Positions 1 through 10,364 of a DNA stretch of 64,000 nt are shown here, in pieces. The translations under genes and the position numbers were made by a program. This DNA is from Rhododendron vialii (Eukaryota; Streptophyta; Magnoliopsida; Ericales; Ericaceae). The first letter of the stretch is position 1. Every line of letters starts with the position of its first letter. Location of the stretch: the NCBI RefSeq assembly GCF_030253575.1, contig NC_080559.1, forward strand, positions 6,771,501 through 6,835,500, read 5' to 3'. Under the pieces are notes generated by a model. The model did no database searches, had not been told where the DNA came from, and saw nothing but the letters and a program-made list of their open reading frames with translations.

Positions 1-1000
1 ACAGCTACCACCACCACTAGTGCAACACCCATCTCCACCTTCCGATCCCTGATTATGGTCTGCTTCGCCACCGAAAATACCTTTCTTGATTCCTCAGCCA
101 CTTGACCTTGAGTCCCTTTGGTTTTCGGCGGTGCGTTCTGATCCTGAGCCTGACCCTGTTGTTCAGGTACTACTTGTATGGGTTGATCTTGCTTGGTCTC
201 TAACTCTACTGAAGTTTTTTTGGGCATAATAATATGGAGAAGGCCAGTATCGGTGAACTTTGCAGTGATTTCATTTGGGTTGCAGTTCTTTGGAACTTTG
301 ATTTCCTTTGCGAAACGACTCCATTTCGTGCCGTCAATCGGGCGCTCTCCGGTGATCCTTAGGGTGCCACGGTTGCTGAGATGGACTTTCATTTGCCCTC
401 TCTTGAATTCTATCACAGAGAGGATATTGTGAAAATATAACTAAAACTAGAATAACGAGAGACATATAAGATTTATTAGGAAAGACGGATAATAACAAAC
501 AAAAATAACTTCGACACAAAAGTGCATGAAAAGTCGGGAATTAAAGAAAAAAAAAGAACACGGTAATTTTGTAAGCATGTTTGAATTTTCATGAGCGGAG
601 TTGGGGTTGAAACTTAGACAGAGTAAAGCACTACCCAATATATAATTTTTTTAAAGCTCCTTACTTGTCGAGCGATTTATCAATAAGTTACAACCAGTAA
701 CCTAACTTGCGCCCTTTTATTATTTACCTTGGCGTGAATATGGATCATGCGATAATATATGCCTTTTATCCAACTTGTATGTCACTAAACAAAATGGTGC
801 GTACATATCATTAACATAGTAATAAGTTACACAATATTACCAGGGACATGGACCACAAGGGTTTCTTTCCCTTCCTCTCTCCGCCAACCGCAGAAAGGTT
901 CGAAATCGTCGTATGTCGGCATTGCATCTCCGGCTTTGGCATCCGCCGGGGCGGGCTCAGTTGCGGCGCCCTTAGCAGCTGTATTTGTTGGAGGCTTCAT
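1..1000 (-). CDS. RTM2-like HSP20-domain membrane protein, copy A1 (partial)
   Basis: Two exons on the minus strand: exon 1 is 1000-841 and exon 2 runs from 409 past the left edge, so about the last 20 codons are outside the window. The intron 840-410 has GT-AG ends. Exon 1 starts MKPPTNTAAK and carries the N-terminal HSP20 signature TYDDFEPFCGWRREEGKETL. Exon 2 has the alpha-crystallin strands (GTLRITGERP, SRFAKEIKVP, AKFTD, LLHIIMPKK), a Gln-rich linker and the start of a Val-rich membrane anchor. No stop or frameshift is seen. The family includes Arabidopsis RTM2, a phloem protein that restricts potyvirus long-distance movement; whether this copy does so is unknown. It differs from A2 at several residues (for example KWSRFAKE against KRSRFTKE). 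Confidence 0.85.
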
Positions 1001-1235
1001 GTTCTTCGTCTTTCAGGATGTTGGAGAATATTGATGGCAATTTATATGCTAAGCAAAGTCACGAGAGGGGGTTTGGCCATGAGGTTTCTTCTGGGGTTCC
1101 TCTAGAAATGGAATCGCTGCCTTTTTGACACTTTAAAGTTTCTGATTTAGCTTAATTTCTGTCTTTGGCATTCTTTAACGTTTGGGGATGATCTCCTTTT
1201 ACATGAACAATGGTATATTCCTTTTTGTTATTTTT

Positions 1236-1500
1236 ACATTTTCTTGATCTTGGGAGAATGGATTCAAGAATTTCCATCCTCATTGCCAAACACCACTTCC
1301 CTTTCCCAATTTTAAAGAATGAAATACAAGGGCCCCTTATTTTTTGAATTAAATGTGATATATTGTGAGAAAATGATATGTCTTATAAAGCGAGAAATAA
1401 ACTATTTAGAAAAATAAGAACATTAGTAGAACGGGGCCAAAGTCGGGCTATTATTTGGCCCATTATGAAATTCCTTCCAATGGGAGTGGTCATTTGTAGC
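1236..1500. repeat. Internal direct repeat, first copy (second at 2772-3040)
   Basis: The segment beginning with the motif tacattttcttgatcttggg recurs about 1.54 kb downstream with small differences. Units 2 and 3 have it only once, so this is a secondary duplication inside unit 1 that brackets the extra sequence 1501-2771. Confidence 0.7.
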
Positions 1501-2771
1501 TAGCGAAAGAACGGAAAATTCCTGGCCGGTCCCAATTTTTGCTTGCTATCCCATCCAAACCATTTTTTTAAAGTACTATCCATCTAGGTCATTTTTAAAG
1601 ATGCTTTTATTATTTTGCCCTTGTAACTATTTATAGTCTTAGATTTCACACCCTTTACAGAATTCACACTCCTTTTAGAATTCATATCTCTTTTCAGAAT
1701 TCACACCCCAAAAATTATTGAGGTGTGAATTTTGAGTGAATTCTTAGCGTGAATCTCCCGTAATCCAAGAATTCACACCCAAAAAAAAAAAAGAAAATGA
1801 GAGGAGGCCATCATCTACCCATAATAGATTAAAATAAGTTCTCATCACTATTTCTCATAAAAAGAAGATTTAGCATACAGAGAGAAAGAGAGAGAGGGGC
1901 CATCATCTTCTTTCTTTTTCCTTTTCCGCAACGCAACTCTGCTGCTACTTCTTCTCTTCGTCAACTCTGCTGCTACTTCTTCTTCTTCATCAAAGACACG
2001 CTAGATTCACGTACTAGCGTCGAACTACCCGTGTGGTGGCTACACAGCTCTATTTTTTACGGGTCCGGTATCAATCTATTCGTATCGTCGAGATGCATGA
2101 GACTCATGTATCAATTTGAGTCTTGGATCAAATTTTCGTTTCTACAGTTTTGGAAAGCAGCTCTTCAGGCGGCGTGTGAGGGCCACACCGGAATCTTTCC
2201 AGCGACGGAAAGGCTTCTCAAGAATCGACTTGATGAGACAATGTTGTTTTCTGGTGTTGAAGTTGATTTTCGATCACTTCTCCACACCGACGAAAAACAA
2301 CTCTACTTTGACGTCAAGTCGCCAACGCCCGCAACGAAGAACAACTCTCCTTCGTTCCTTACAGGTATACCCGCACGTCGACGACCAAGTGCGAAGTGAG
2401 GCGAACTCCGGCGACAACGCTGTACAGCAGCGGAAGGTCTGAATTGTAGCGAAGAAAGAGACAAAAGGATTCCAGGGATTTTCTACTTCGTTCCATACTG
2501 TACGACGAAGGATTTGAGCGGGTGAAGATGAAAACGGGATAATTTGGACAGATCACTTAAAAACAGGGCTTATGCGGAAAGAGTGCGACGCGGGATGGGG
2601 CTGGACGGGCACGCGGGGACAAAACAGGGCCGGTCGGTAAGAACTCGCGAACGAAAGATGGGACTCAACCTTGAGGCTTAGTCCAAGACTCCAAGTGATT
2701 GGTGGGTAGGGCTGTCTACGGCTGGAATTGGACCAGATTGTTATGAATCCAATCTTAATCTGCGAGTTATG
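1501..2771. other. Unit 1-specific insertion of unknown origin
   Basis: This DNA is absent from the matching site in unit 2 (near 10862). It contains AT-rich sequence with repeated attcacacc motifs (1640-1790), a CT-rich stretch at 1905-1990 that looks like a plant 5' leader, and an open frame at 2031-2399 (122 residues, no domain I recognise). The more GC-rich part at 2150-2450 resembles genic rather than intergenic DNA, so gene-fragment capture by a transposon is possible. I could not define terminal repeats or a clean TSD. Confidence 0.35.
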
Positions 2772-3040
2772 ATTTTTACATTTTCTTGATTTTGGGAGAA
2801 TGGATTCAAGAATTTCCATCCTCATTGCCAAACACCACTTCCCTTTCCCAATTTTAAAGAATGAAATACTGGCTCCTTATTTTTTGAATTAAATAATGAT
2901 GTATTGTGAGAAAATGATATGTCTTGTAAAGCGAAAAATAAACTACTTAAAAAAATAAGAACACTAATAGAACGGGGCCAAAGTCAGGCTATTATTTGGC
3001 CCAGTATGAAGTTCCTTCCAATGGGAGTGGCCATTTGTAG
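2772..3040. repeat. Internal direct repeat, second copy
   Basis: A near-copy of 1236-1500. It resumes collinearity with unit 2 at about 3040, where gctggccaaagaaagatggg matches 10863. Confidence 0.7.
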
Positions 3041-4808
3041 CTGGCCAAAGAAAGATGGGACTCAACCTTGAGGGTTAGTCCAAGATTCTAAGTGATAGGT
3101 GGGTGTGCTCCCACGCAATTATCTAGGGTTCTAGTATTGAAACTGAGCCGTAAGAAAATTATTTTTTATGAATTTCTTAATTATGGCGTTGATAGTTTGT
3201 TTTTTACTGGATCAGAGAATGGATTAGCCGAGATGCATGCTCTTTTGTACACCCTTTACTGCCATACCCACAAAAGGGACTCGTTCGTAACAACTGTAAT
3301 TCGTATGGAGGAACGGTAATAATAACAAGGCTTGAAATGGACTAGTTGGAGAATAAAGGGGAAATCAAGTGGTAAGGGGTTTTTTTTAATTTTAATTTTG
3401 ATTTATTATTATTATTTTTTCATTCGTTAATCCTAATCTATTCTATCTCAAGGGACTTGGGAAGGTGGGTGGGTACTTACGGCCATGGGAATTGAACTCT
3501 TCCCATGTACATAAGAATATAAGGGAGGCACCAACTGCACTCCATTCCACTTGAAAGTGGTAAGGCTTTCATTTGCATTAATAGTACTAGATACTACGAG
3601 GTTCCAACCTAAAATTAATTAGATATATGTGGAATAGCCTCTAGAATATATTAACAAAGTTTGAGTGACTTAGAAGTGATGTGAGATAGAATCTAACACT
3701 CCCCCTCACGTGCAGACCGAATGCACGTGAAGGTACGAATTGAGGATATAATTATGAGATTTGATTTTGGCGAAGAATACTCAGACCATATGAGGTGAGG
3801 CCACCAAAGACCCAACTCTGATAGCATATTAAATTTTTTGAAGGGTTCCAACCTAAAACCAATTAGTAACAGACAAGTTAGCCTTTAGAATATAATAATT
3901 AACTATGAGTAGCTTAAATTAGTGATATGGAAAAAAATCTAACAAGTAGGTTGTGGATTCGAATCTTAATGTGGAGTTTCATTCCGCACCTTTTAATTTA
4001 AATTAGATTGAATTTCCTGCATATACTAAGAAAAATTTGAATTCGTCCTCGTCAACACAATATCAGAATCCAATTAGTCACGCTCTAGGTGTACTTTTTT
4101 GCGGTGCTTTATGCTGATGCTCTTGCTACAAAGGATGTGTCTTATGAACAGTGGCAGAGTTAGGATTTTGGCTCAAGGGAACCGATTAACTAAAATGAGT
4201 ACTCATTTTAGAGTTTTTGATTTTTCAATATAATACATTTGTAAATTAAAATGATTCTAGCTTAAAACAGTAAAAGTCTATGAATCAGTTGTTACCTTTA
4301 TTTGGACTACAACGTACAATACTCACATGCCTGGTTGTACGTTTATGAAAGAAATTAAGAAATGAGAATGTAAACAATCTATTTTTTACTAAATCAAACT
4401 AAAATTGTTAATATTATGAGAAGCTACTACACTAATAATATTCATAATAGTCTAAAATTAGCTAGATCTAATTTTCAAAAATATTTTAAAATCGCAGGGG
4501 GTCGGGTCTCGTCCGGCCTTAGGTAGCTCTGCCCTTGTTTGTGAAGACATTCAAGCCTATAAAGGGATGTTAGTTGTATAAGCTTTAATTGGGTGGGGGT
4601 TTTTGTGTTTTAGTGTTGAGGAACAAAAAGGGGCATAAGAAGTAAAGATATATACAGACGTTAAGGGCAGAAGACGAGATTCAATTATTCAATTTAATTG
4701 GGTGGGGGGTTTTTGTGTTTTAGTTGTAATCTTGTTTGAGTTGGATTGAATTATTCAATTTAATTAACATCAAATATATATACAGACGTTAAGGGCATAA
4801 GACGAGAT
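3041..4808. other. Duplicated intergenic DNA, no gene seen
   Basis: Collinear with 10862-13412 apart from the hAT element in unit 2, and more loosely with 21300-23875 in unit 3. It is AT-rich with many stops in all frames. The short frame 3092-3319 is shared with unit 2 but shows no domain. The 8-bp sequence at 4558-4565 is the uninterrupted target site of the hAT element found in unit 2. Confidence 0.6.
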
Positions 4809-4973
4809 TCAATCTTCAATGTACAAAGATCTATATGAATCCATGATATAAGCACCGAGGCACGCCACCAACGCCACCATCGCTGCCACATTCGTTGCCG
4901 TCTTCAACAAGCTTTCCGATCCCGAATCACACATTTAGGTCTCATTGTTATAATTTGGTGCTTTAACGTCCCG
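4809..4973 (-). pseudogene. RTM2-like type B, 3' remnant B1
   Basis: Matches the last part of exon 2 of the intact B3 gene (23876-24050): the stop codon region, the C-terminal transmembrane helix and the residues just before it. A CAA codon of B3 has become TAA here. Homology stops at about 4973 inside the linker-coding part, so the HSP20 domain and exon 1 are gone. The same truncation point occurs in unit 2, so the loss predates the unit 1/unit 2 duplication. Confidence 0.8.
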
Positions 4974-6403
4974 ATTTTTCAAGGAATTTTGGAAGCATTA
5001 ACCCTAAAATACACTGAATTTTATAAACTACTAGGCCCCTATTTGTCGTTATACAAAATTTACATTTAAAAAAATACAAAAAATCTAACATTTTATTTAA
5101 ACATATTCAGAGTGACTCTAGTCTTGATATAGATCCTAAGCATACTCGGTCTCCGCCCCTGGTATTCCTCCTGTGTCAAATTGCTCTACCATTGAATTCT
5201 GCATATTCTGGCAAATTGATCGCTGAAGCAACCGATTTATCAGGATACAAATGTATCCGTGAGTGATAATTCATCTAGTAGAATAATCCCAAACCTACCA
5301 ACCTCATATTGTACAGCTAGCAGTTCAACAATATAAGAATTGGTAATACACAAAAAGTACACAGAATAATAGCACATCGTCATTTTCTTTACTATCTATT
5401 AACTTACCTGAAATCTAAGGATCTTCTCCACAAGATCCTTTCCTCTCACCTCTACTAACTATAACCATCTCATGGGTCCACCATTCCTCTTGCTTGTCCT
5501 GCACCGGGGTTCTAGGTGAGCGCACTTAAATTATGTACTTAGCATGTTCTCACTTAAGACCATAACAGGAGGATCGAGTCATCCCATGACGTATCGTATT
5601 AGGGTCGGACATCCACTAATCCACGCTGACTATAATCGTCTCATGGAACCCATTCCTTTGCCCAAAGAGAAACTTTCCATGACATGTCATACATTAACAT
5701 CTCACTAACTATAACAGTCTCATGAGACCCATTCCCTTCCTCGAAGAAGAACTTCCCATAACGTATCATATGTTAGTGTCACAACATATCTCATCACTGG
5801 ATGCCGCATGGTAACCCTTTTCAACACAGGGCCCCATTGGTTACCCTTACTATAGCCACGACTCAAATCACAATCCACAATCTTACCTCTCAACAGTTTA
5901 TCAATTTGCCATTTACTTAATTTCGTCAACATCTGCCTTATTAAAGGGATAGTTACACCCCGTGAATCACTATTCGTAAACCACCCCTTGAAACTTTGTC
6001 CGACTTGCAAGTACATCATGATACAATCAATAACCTCTCAATTCATAACATGATATATTTCAATGAGATAACATGCAATACAACATTTGATAGGTGCAAA
6101 TAATTAAACTCATAAGGAATTTGAATTGGGCCAATGCCTTTTGGATTGTTAAAAATTCTTTATCGAACAAGTAGTTAGTTATAGTATTAACTTAAAAAAA
6201 TCAACTAATTGTTTTGTAGGCCCTAAAGTGTTTAGTAATCTTTAATAATAATAATATGCCACGTGTAGTTAGATGAGCTTTTGAGGCTTCTAAGTGTAAT
6301 CTAATGATTGTAGGAAATTAATTTTAATTGTACTGACTTTTTGTAGTAATCAAGTATAACTTAATCGATTTCCAAAGTGGTCTAATAAGTTATGTAAATC
6401 TAG
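4974..6403. other. Duplicated region replacing the 5' part of the B gene; no recognised gene
   Basis: Present in units 1 and 2 (13574-15000) but not in unit 3. Around 5450-5770 a degenerate motif (ctaactataaccgtctcatgg) recurs about every 100 bases. A minus-strand frame at 5720-6019 (99 residues) is conserved at 14314-14613 with some replacements. I recognise no domain in it; a decayed transposon piece is the likeliest source. Confidence 0.4.
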
Positions 6404-6699
6404 GGGAAAGACTATAATACACACATTTTATTTGAGTGTGTATCATATGCACCCCTCAAAATGTTATGAATTATAGAGAAAATGTTACGAATCGTATTGC
6501 TAAAAAGTTACGAATCATATAAAGGTTACGAAATACACCAAAATGTTATGAATCATAATGAAAACGTTACGAATTGTATTGCTGAAAAGTTATGAATTCT
6601 AGAACAAAAGTTACGAAACACTCTAAAATGTTATGAATGAATTACAAAATAGGTGCATATGGTACACTCTTTTAAGGAGTGTGTATTGTAGACTTTTCC
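6404..6699. mobile_element. Mutator-like MITE with 9-bp TSD
   Basis: A 296-bp insertion absent from unit 2 (uninterrupted site near 14986). It is flanked by TAAATCTAG at 6395-6403 and 6700-6708. The ends are imperfect inverted repeats: GGGAAAGACTATAATACACAC on the left, and the reverse complement of the right end is GGAAAAGTCTACAATACACAC. The 9-bp TSD and G-rich ends suit Mutator-like elements. The interior is built from repeats of gttacgaat and gttatgaat. Confidence 0.85.
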
Positions 6700-7099
6700 T
6701 AAATCTAGAGTTTAACTTAATGGTTTAGCTTTTAACTTTATCCATAAATTTTGGAAGCCTAGATGTTTTGATGTCAACTTACAGTAAGTTAGTGAATACT
6801 TAAGTAGGCTAATAGTTTCACACTTTACTATTGACTAGTTTTGTATATTAGCTTAGAACAGTTATTAATTCTTTTTTTATCTGTTCACATCGTTTCAATT
6901 AAGTTTTCTACTTTTTTTTAATAATTTATTTTTACAAATAACTTATATACTAATCTTTTGGCCAAAATTGTATACTTTACTACCTTTGGGGTTAAATCTG
7001 AAGTTTTAATTTAATGGTTTATATTCTAGTAAGGCCGAATTAAAAGACTAAAGAACCACAGGGGGATAACAGTAATATTAGCATCATCTTTATTAAAAA

Positions 7100-7315
7100 C
7101 GAAAAAAAATTCAGTGCCGGGCGGATACCACATGGTGCCTGCTCGCGTATCCGAGCCGTCCATTTTATTTTTGAACGGCTTAGATTTGGAGAAAGAAAAT
7201 GAGAGAGAGTATTGGGGTGAGAGGAGAGAGAGAGTTTCAATTTGAGCCGTTCAAAAGTGTATCAGATGGTTCGGAGTTGAGCAGGATATACTTGCTAGGC
7301 ACTGAAAAAATCTCT
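7100..7315. mobile_element. MITE of the ttcagtgcc family, copy in unit 1
   Basis: Inverted ends (ttcagtgccgggcgg and its counterpart at ctaggcactgaaaaa) with self-complementary arms around accacatggtgcc. The orthologous copy at 15393-15612 is slightly longer near its right arm. A third, independent member sits at 50178-50346. The family is unnamed here; the superfamily cannot be decided because no uninterrupted site is available. Confidence 0.6.
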
Positions 7316-7489
7316 CATTAAAAACCCAACGTCCATGTACAATAAAAGGAAAAAAAACAGGGGAGAAAGACCAGTTCCGGCTACGCGACTTTGGGGTCGA
7401 TTTCTTTCATTCCGAATCTTTAAAAATCTATACGTAAGCACATAATATACTTATGAGAGAGTAGGGAAGCGATTATTCTACCTTAAATC

Positions 7490-7960
7490 CGATCAAAAAT
7501 TAAAGCGGGAAATAGTTTACGGACGGTTTCGGTAAAACGGGAATGACATCGACGACGGGGAACCTCGGGCTGACTTCAGTTGAGCTGTGGTTGAGGTTGG
7601 AATACTTGAAGTTTGCGTGGAAGGTTGGAGAACCGAAATCGAATGGTGGGGTGGCGCGAGCGACAAACCCGATTTTCACTCTTTCTAAAACTCCATGAGA
7701 GCTTTCTTTCTATTTTTTTCTCCACTATTTTGCAGCTAAGGATGATTTTGGGTAACAAATTTTCGTACCCTAGGGCAGGTGTGTTTGTATAGAGATGTGA
7801 GAGAGAAAAGAAGTGCAAGTTTGGAGGTGGTGAGAGTGTGAGAGGATAAGTGTGGAGGTGATAGAGTGTAGAAGGGAAGTAAGGAAGAGATATACTCGGG
7901 AGAGAGATGAGAAAGAGAGAAGTGCCGAAAAGAAAGGGAACAGTAGTCATGTATTATGGG
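7490..7960 (-). other. Unrecognised, decayed open frame (unit 1 copy)
   Basis: The minus strand carries a coding-like stretch also present in unit 2 (16245-16697). There it stays open for 150 residues and includes SPTFHANFKYSNLNH and PRFPVVGVIPVLPKP. In unit 1 a small length difference near 7680 shifts the frame, so it cannot be a conserved protein in both copies. It may be a captured gene fragment. No family recognised. Confidence 0.3.
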
Positions 7961-7977
7961 TTTTCAAATTTAATATG

Positions 7978-8021
7978 CAGAAAAGCTACGTGCACAGTAT
8001 GCTGTGCACGTAGCACAACTC
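7978..8021. mobile_element. 44-bp palindromic insertion with 9-bp direct repeats
   Basis: Unit 2 reads straight through TTTAATATG followed by tatatgg (16717 onward). Unit 1 has a 44-bp insert between two copies of TTTAATATG (7969-7977 and 8022-8030). The insert contains a perfect 13-bp stem, GCTACGTGCACAG and its complement, with a 4-base loop. This looks like a transposition footprint of a very small Mutator-type MITE. Confidence 0.7.
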
Positions 8022-8069
8022 TTTAATATGTATATGGATGCATGTGTATGTAATTGTGGGAGGATGCCG

Positions 8070-8188
<119 letters not shown>

Positions 8189-8687
8189 ATCCCTCATTTT
8201 CAGGAAACAAACTATTGCTACATTTACTATATATTTACATATACATATATCTAGATGTATGTACACATACCATTACAAATATAAATATATAGATGGTTAA
8301 AGTTAATTATAAAAAGTAACAAAAGAGGTTCAGCTCCTCTTTGGTTTAATATTTGAATCGGAAGGAACAATAAAAATCTCGATCATCCGTTGTCTTAATT
8401 AATGATTCGAATTTGCTCAGAAAGTCTAATCAGTAAAAATAAAATGAGTAAATCCGAACAATTAATTACATGTATAGATGATTCATATTTAGACTGTCCC
8501 GTCTATTCCAGTCAAAATTAACGACTAAAGAAGATCCAATTCCAAACAAAAACCACAACCTTAAAATAGAGCTTAGTCAAGAAACAAAACATTAAACAAG
8601 CTAAGCATGGCTGCCCTAGCGAGATCATGGGAAAACTTAACATCACGTCTTGGTACTTTAACCACTTTACAAACTTAAAACTAAGTA

Positions 8688-8912
8688 CTCTCTCCGTCCT
8701 AATTTAATTGTCACATTTGGAAATTTGTGCCACTTTTCATGTTTTAATTACATCAATGTTTTATATGTTTTTAAAAATATTGTATTATAAAACAAATCGA
8801 AATCTATCAAATAAGATTTAAATTAGATATAAAATTTTTTACCAATTTAAAGATATAACAAATTTTTTTTATCCAGTTAAAATAGAACTGGAACAAGTAA
8901 ATTAGGACGGAG
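8688..8912. mobile_element. Stowaway-like MITE (unit 1 copy, right edge altered)
   Basis: Begins CTCTCCGTCCTAATTTAATTG after a TA and ends in aaattaggacgga, its inverted counterpart. The intact paralogous copy is 19163-19391. Just beyond its right end, 8913-9125 is replaced by a unit 1-specific segment with repeated cacccctgccaagc motifs. Confidence 0.7.
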
Positions 8913-9125
8913 GCACCCCTGCCAAGCGGGTGCTGAGCGGCCAATCTGGCCGTTCATATCGGAATCAACGGCCCGAATCGAAACATCTTTTTCCTTTTCC
9001 TTTTTTTTTTTTAAATCCGTTCTGTACCTTTACATCTGGGCCATCCAAAACACATTTGGACAGCCGAGATGTGCTCGGCACCCCTGCCAAGCATATCCCT
9101 GCTTGGCAGGATCTCCAGGTCCGCA
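8913..9125. other. Unit 1-specific segment with inverted cacccctgcc / gcttggcagg motifs
   Basis: Differs from the matching part of unit 2 (19392-19524). It carries two copies of cacccctgccaagc and an inverted ttggcagg, plus a core (ctgggccatccaaaacaca) that resembles 21268-21290 in unit 3. Probably MITE-derived, but the ends are not defined. Confidence 0.4.
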
Positions 9126-9309
9126 AGATTGTCTAGGTTAAAAAGTAGTAATGAACAGAAGTATACTTTTTGTTGAGTGAGAACCTTATTAATAAATTGA
9201 TATATAATCTAACATATATGTCGAGTTATTTTTCCACAGGACCTCTCAGCTCTATCACGCAGGTGACAAATTGCGTGCCTTGGTCCATGTTACAACGTCA
9301 CCAAGTACC

Positions 9310-10364
9310 CTAAACATTAGGCGCCGGCCTTGTATACTTGTACGTTGCAAAAGCACCAAGAGCCACCACGACAGCTACCACCACCACTAGTGCAACACCC
9401 ATCACCACCTTCCGATCCCTGATTATGGTCTGCTTCGCCACCGAAAATACCTTTCTTGATTCCTCAGCCACTTGACCTTGAGTCCCTTTGGTTTTCGGCG
9501 GCGCGTTCTGATCCTGAGCCTGACCCTGTTGTTCAGGTACTACTTGTATGGGTTGATCTTGCTTGGTCTCTAACTCTACTGAAGTTTTTTTGGGCATAAC
9601 AATATGGAGAAGGCCAGCATCGGTAAACTTTGCAATGATTTCATTTGGGTTGCAGTCCTTTGGAACTTTGATTTCCTTTGTGAAACGACTTCGTTTCGTG
9701 CCGTCAATCGGGCGCTCTCCGGTGATCCTTAGGGTGCCACGGTTGCTGAGATGGACTTTCATTTGGTCTCTCTTGAATTCTATCACAAGGACGATATTGT
9801 GAAAATATAACTAAACTAGAACAAGGAAGGAGAGACATAGAAGAATTATTAGGAAAGACAGATAATAACAAACAAAAATAACTTCAGCACAAAAGTAAAT
9901 ATTGAAAAGTCAGAAATTAAAGAAAAAGAAAAACGCGGTAATTTTTTTAGTGTGTTTGAATTTTCATGAGCTGAGTTAGGGCTTAGATAGAGTAAACCGC
10001 TACCCGGCCAATATATAGTTTTTGTAAAGCACCTGACCAGTCGAGTTATTTATCAATGAGCTACAACCTAACTTGTCCACCTTTTTTTATTTACCTTTGT
10101 GTAAATATAGATCATGCGATATATGCCTTTTATCCAACTTGTATGTCACTGAACAAAACGGTACGTACTCACATATCATTAACACATAATAAGTTACACA
10201 ATACCAGCGACATGGACCACAAGAGTTTCTTTCCCTTCCTCTCTCCGCCAACTGCAGAAAGGTTCGAAATCTTCGTATGTCAGCATCGCGTCTCCGGCTT
10301 TGGCATCCACCGGGGCCGGCTCGGTTGCTGCGCCCTTAGCAGCTGTATTTGTTGGAGGCTTCAT
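9310..10364 (-). CDS. RTM2-like HSP20-domain membrane protein, copy A2
   Basis: Exon 1 is 10364-10205 and exon 2 is 9779-9310, with a GT-AG intron at 10204-9780; together they give 630 nt and 209 residues. The ATG of exon 1 (MKPPTNTAAK) is the first in frame. The HSP20 domain spans roughly residues 28-115, with FKRDQMKVHL, GTLRITGERP and LLHIVMPKK. A Gln-rich linker with QDQPIQVVPEQQGQAQ follows, and the C-terminus is a Val-rich transmembrane helix at about residues 178-200 followed by KYTRP. This layout is typical of RTM2-like proteins, membrane-anchored small-heat-shock-domain proteins; Arabidopsis RTM2 acts in sieve elements against potyvirus spread. Role in this plant is inferred from family only. 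Confidence 0.9.

Noticed and set aside
5720-6019. 99-residue minus-strand frame, also at 14314-14613
   Set aside because: Open in both units but these are recent duplicates, no domain is recognised, and the context is repetitive; not enough to call a gene.
9563-9802. Plus-strand frame conserved at 193-432, 9563-9802 and 19961-20200
   Set aside because: It is antisense to exon 2 of the RTM2-A genes and is conserved only because the sense strand is.
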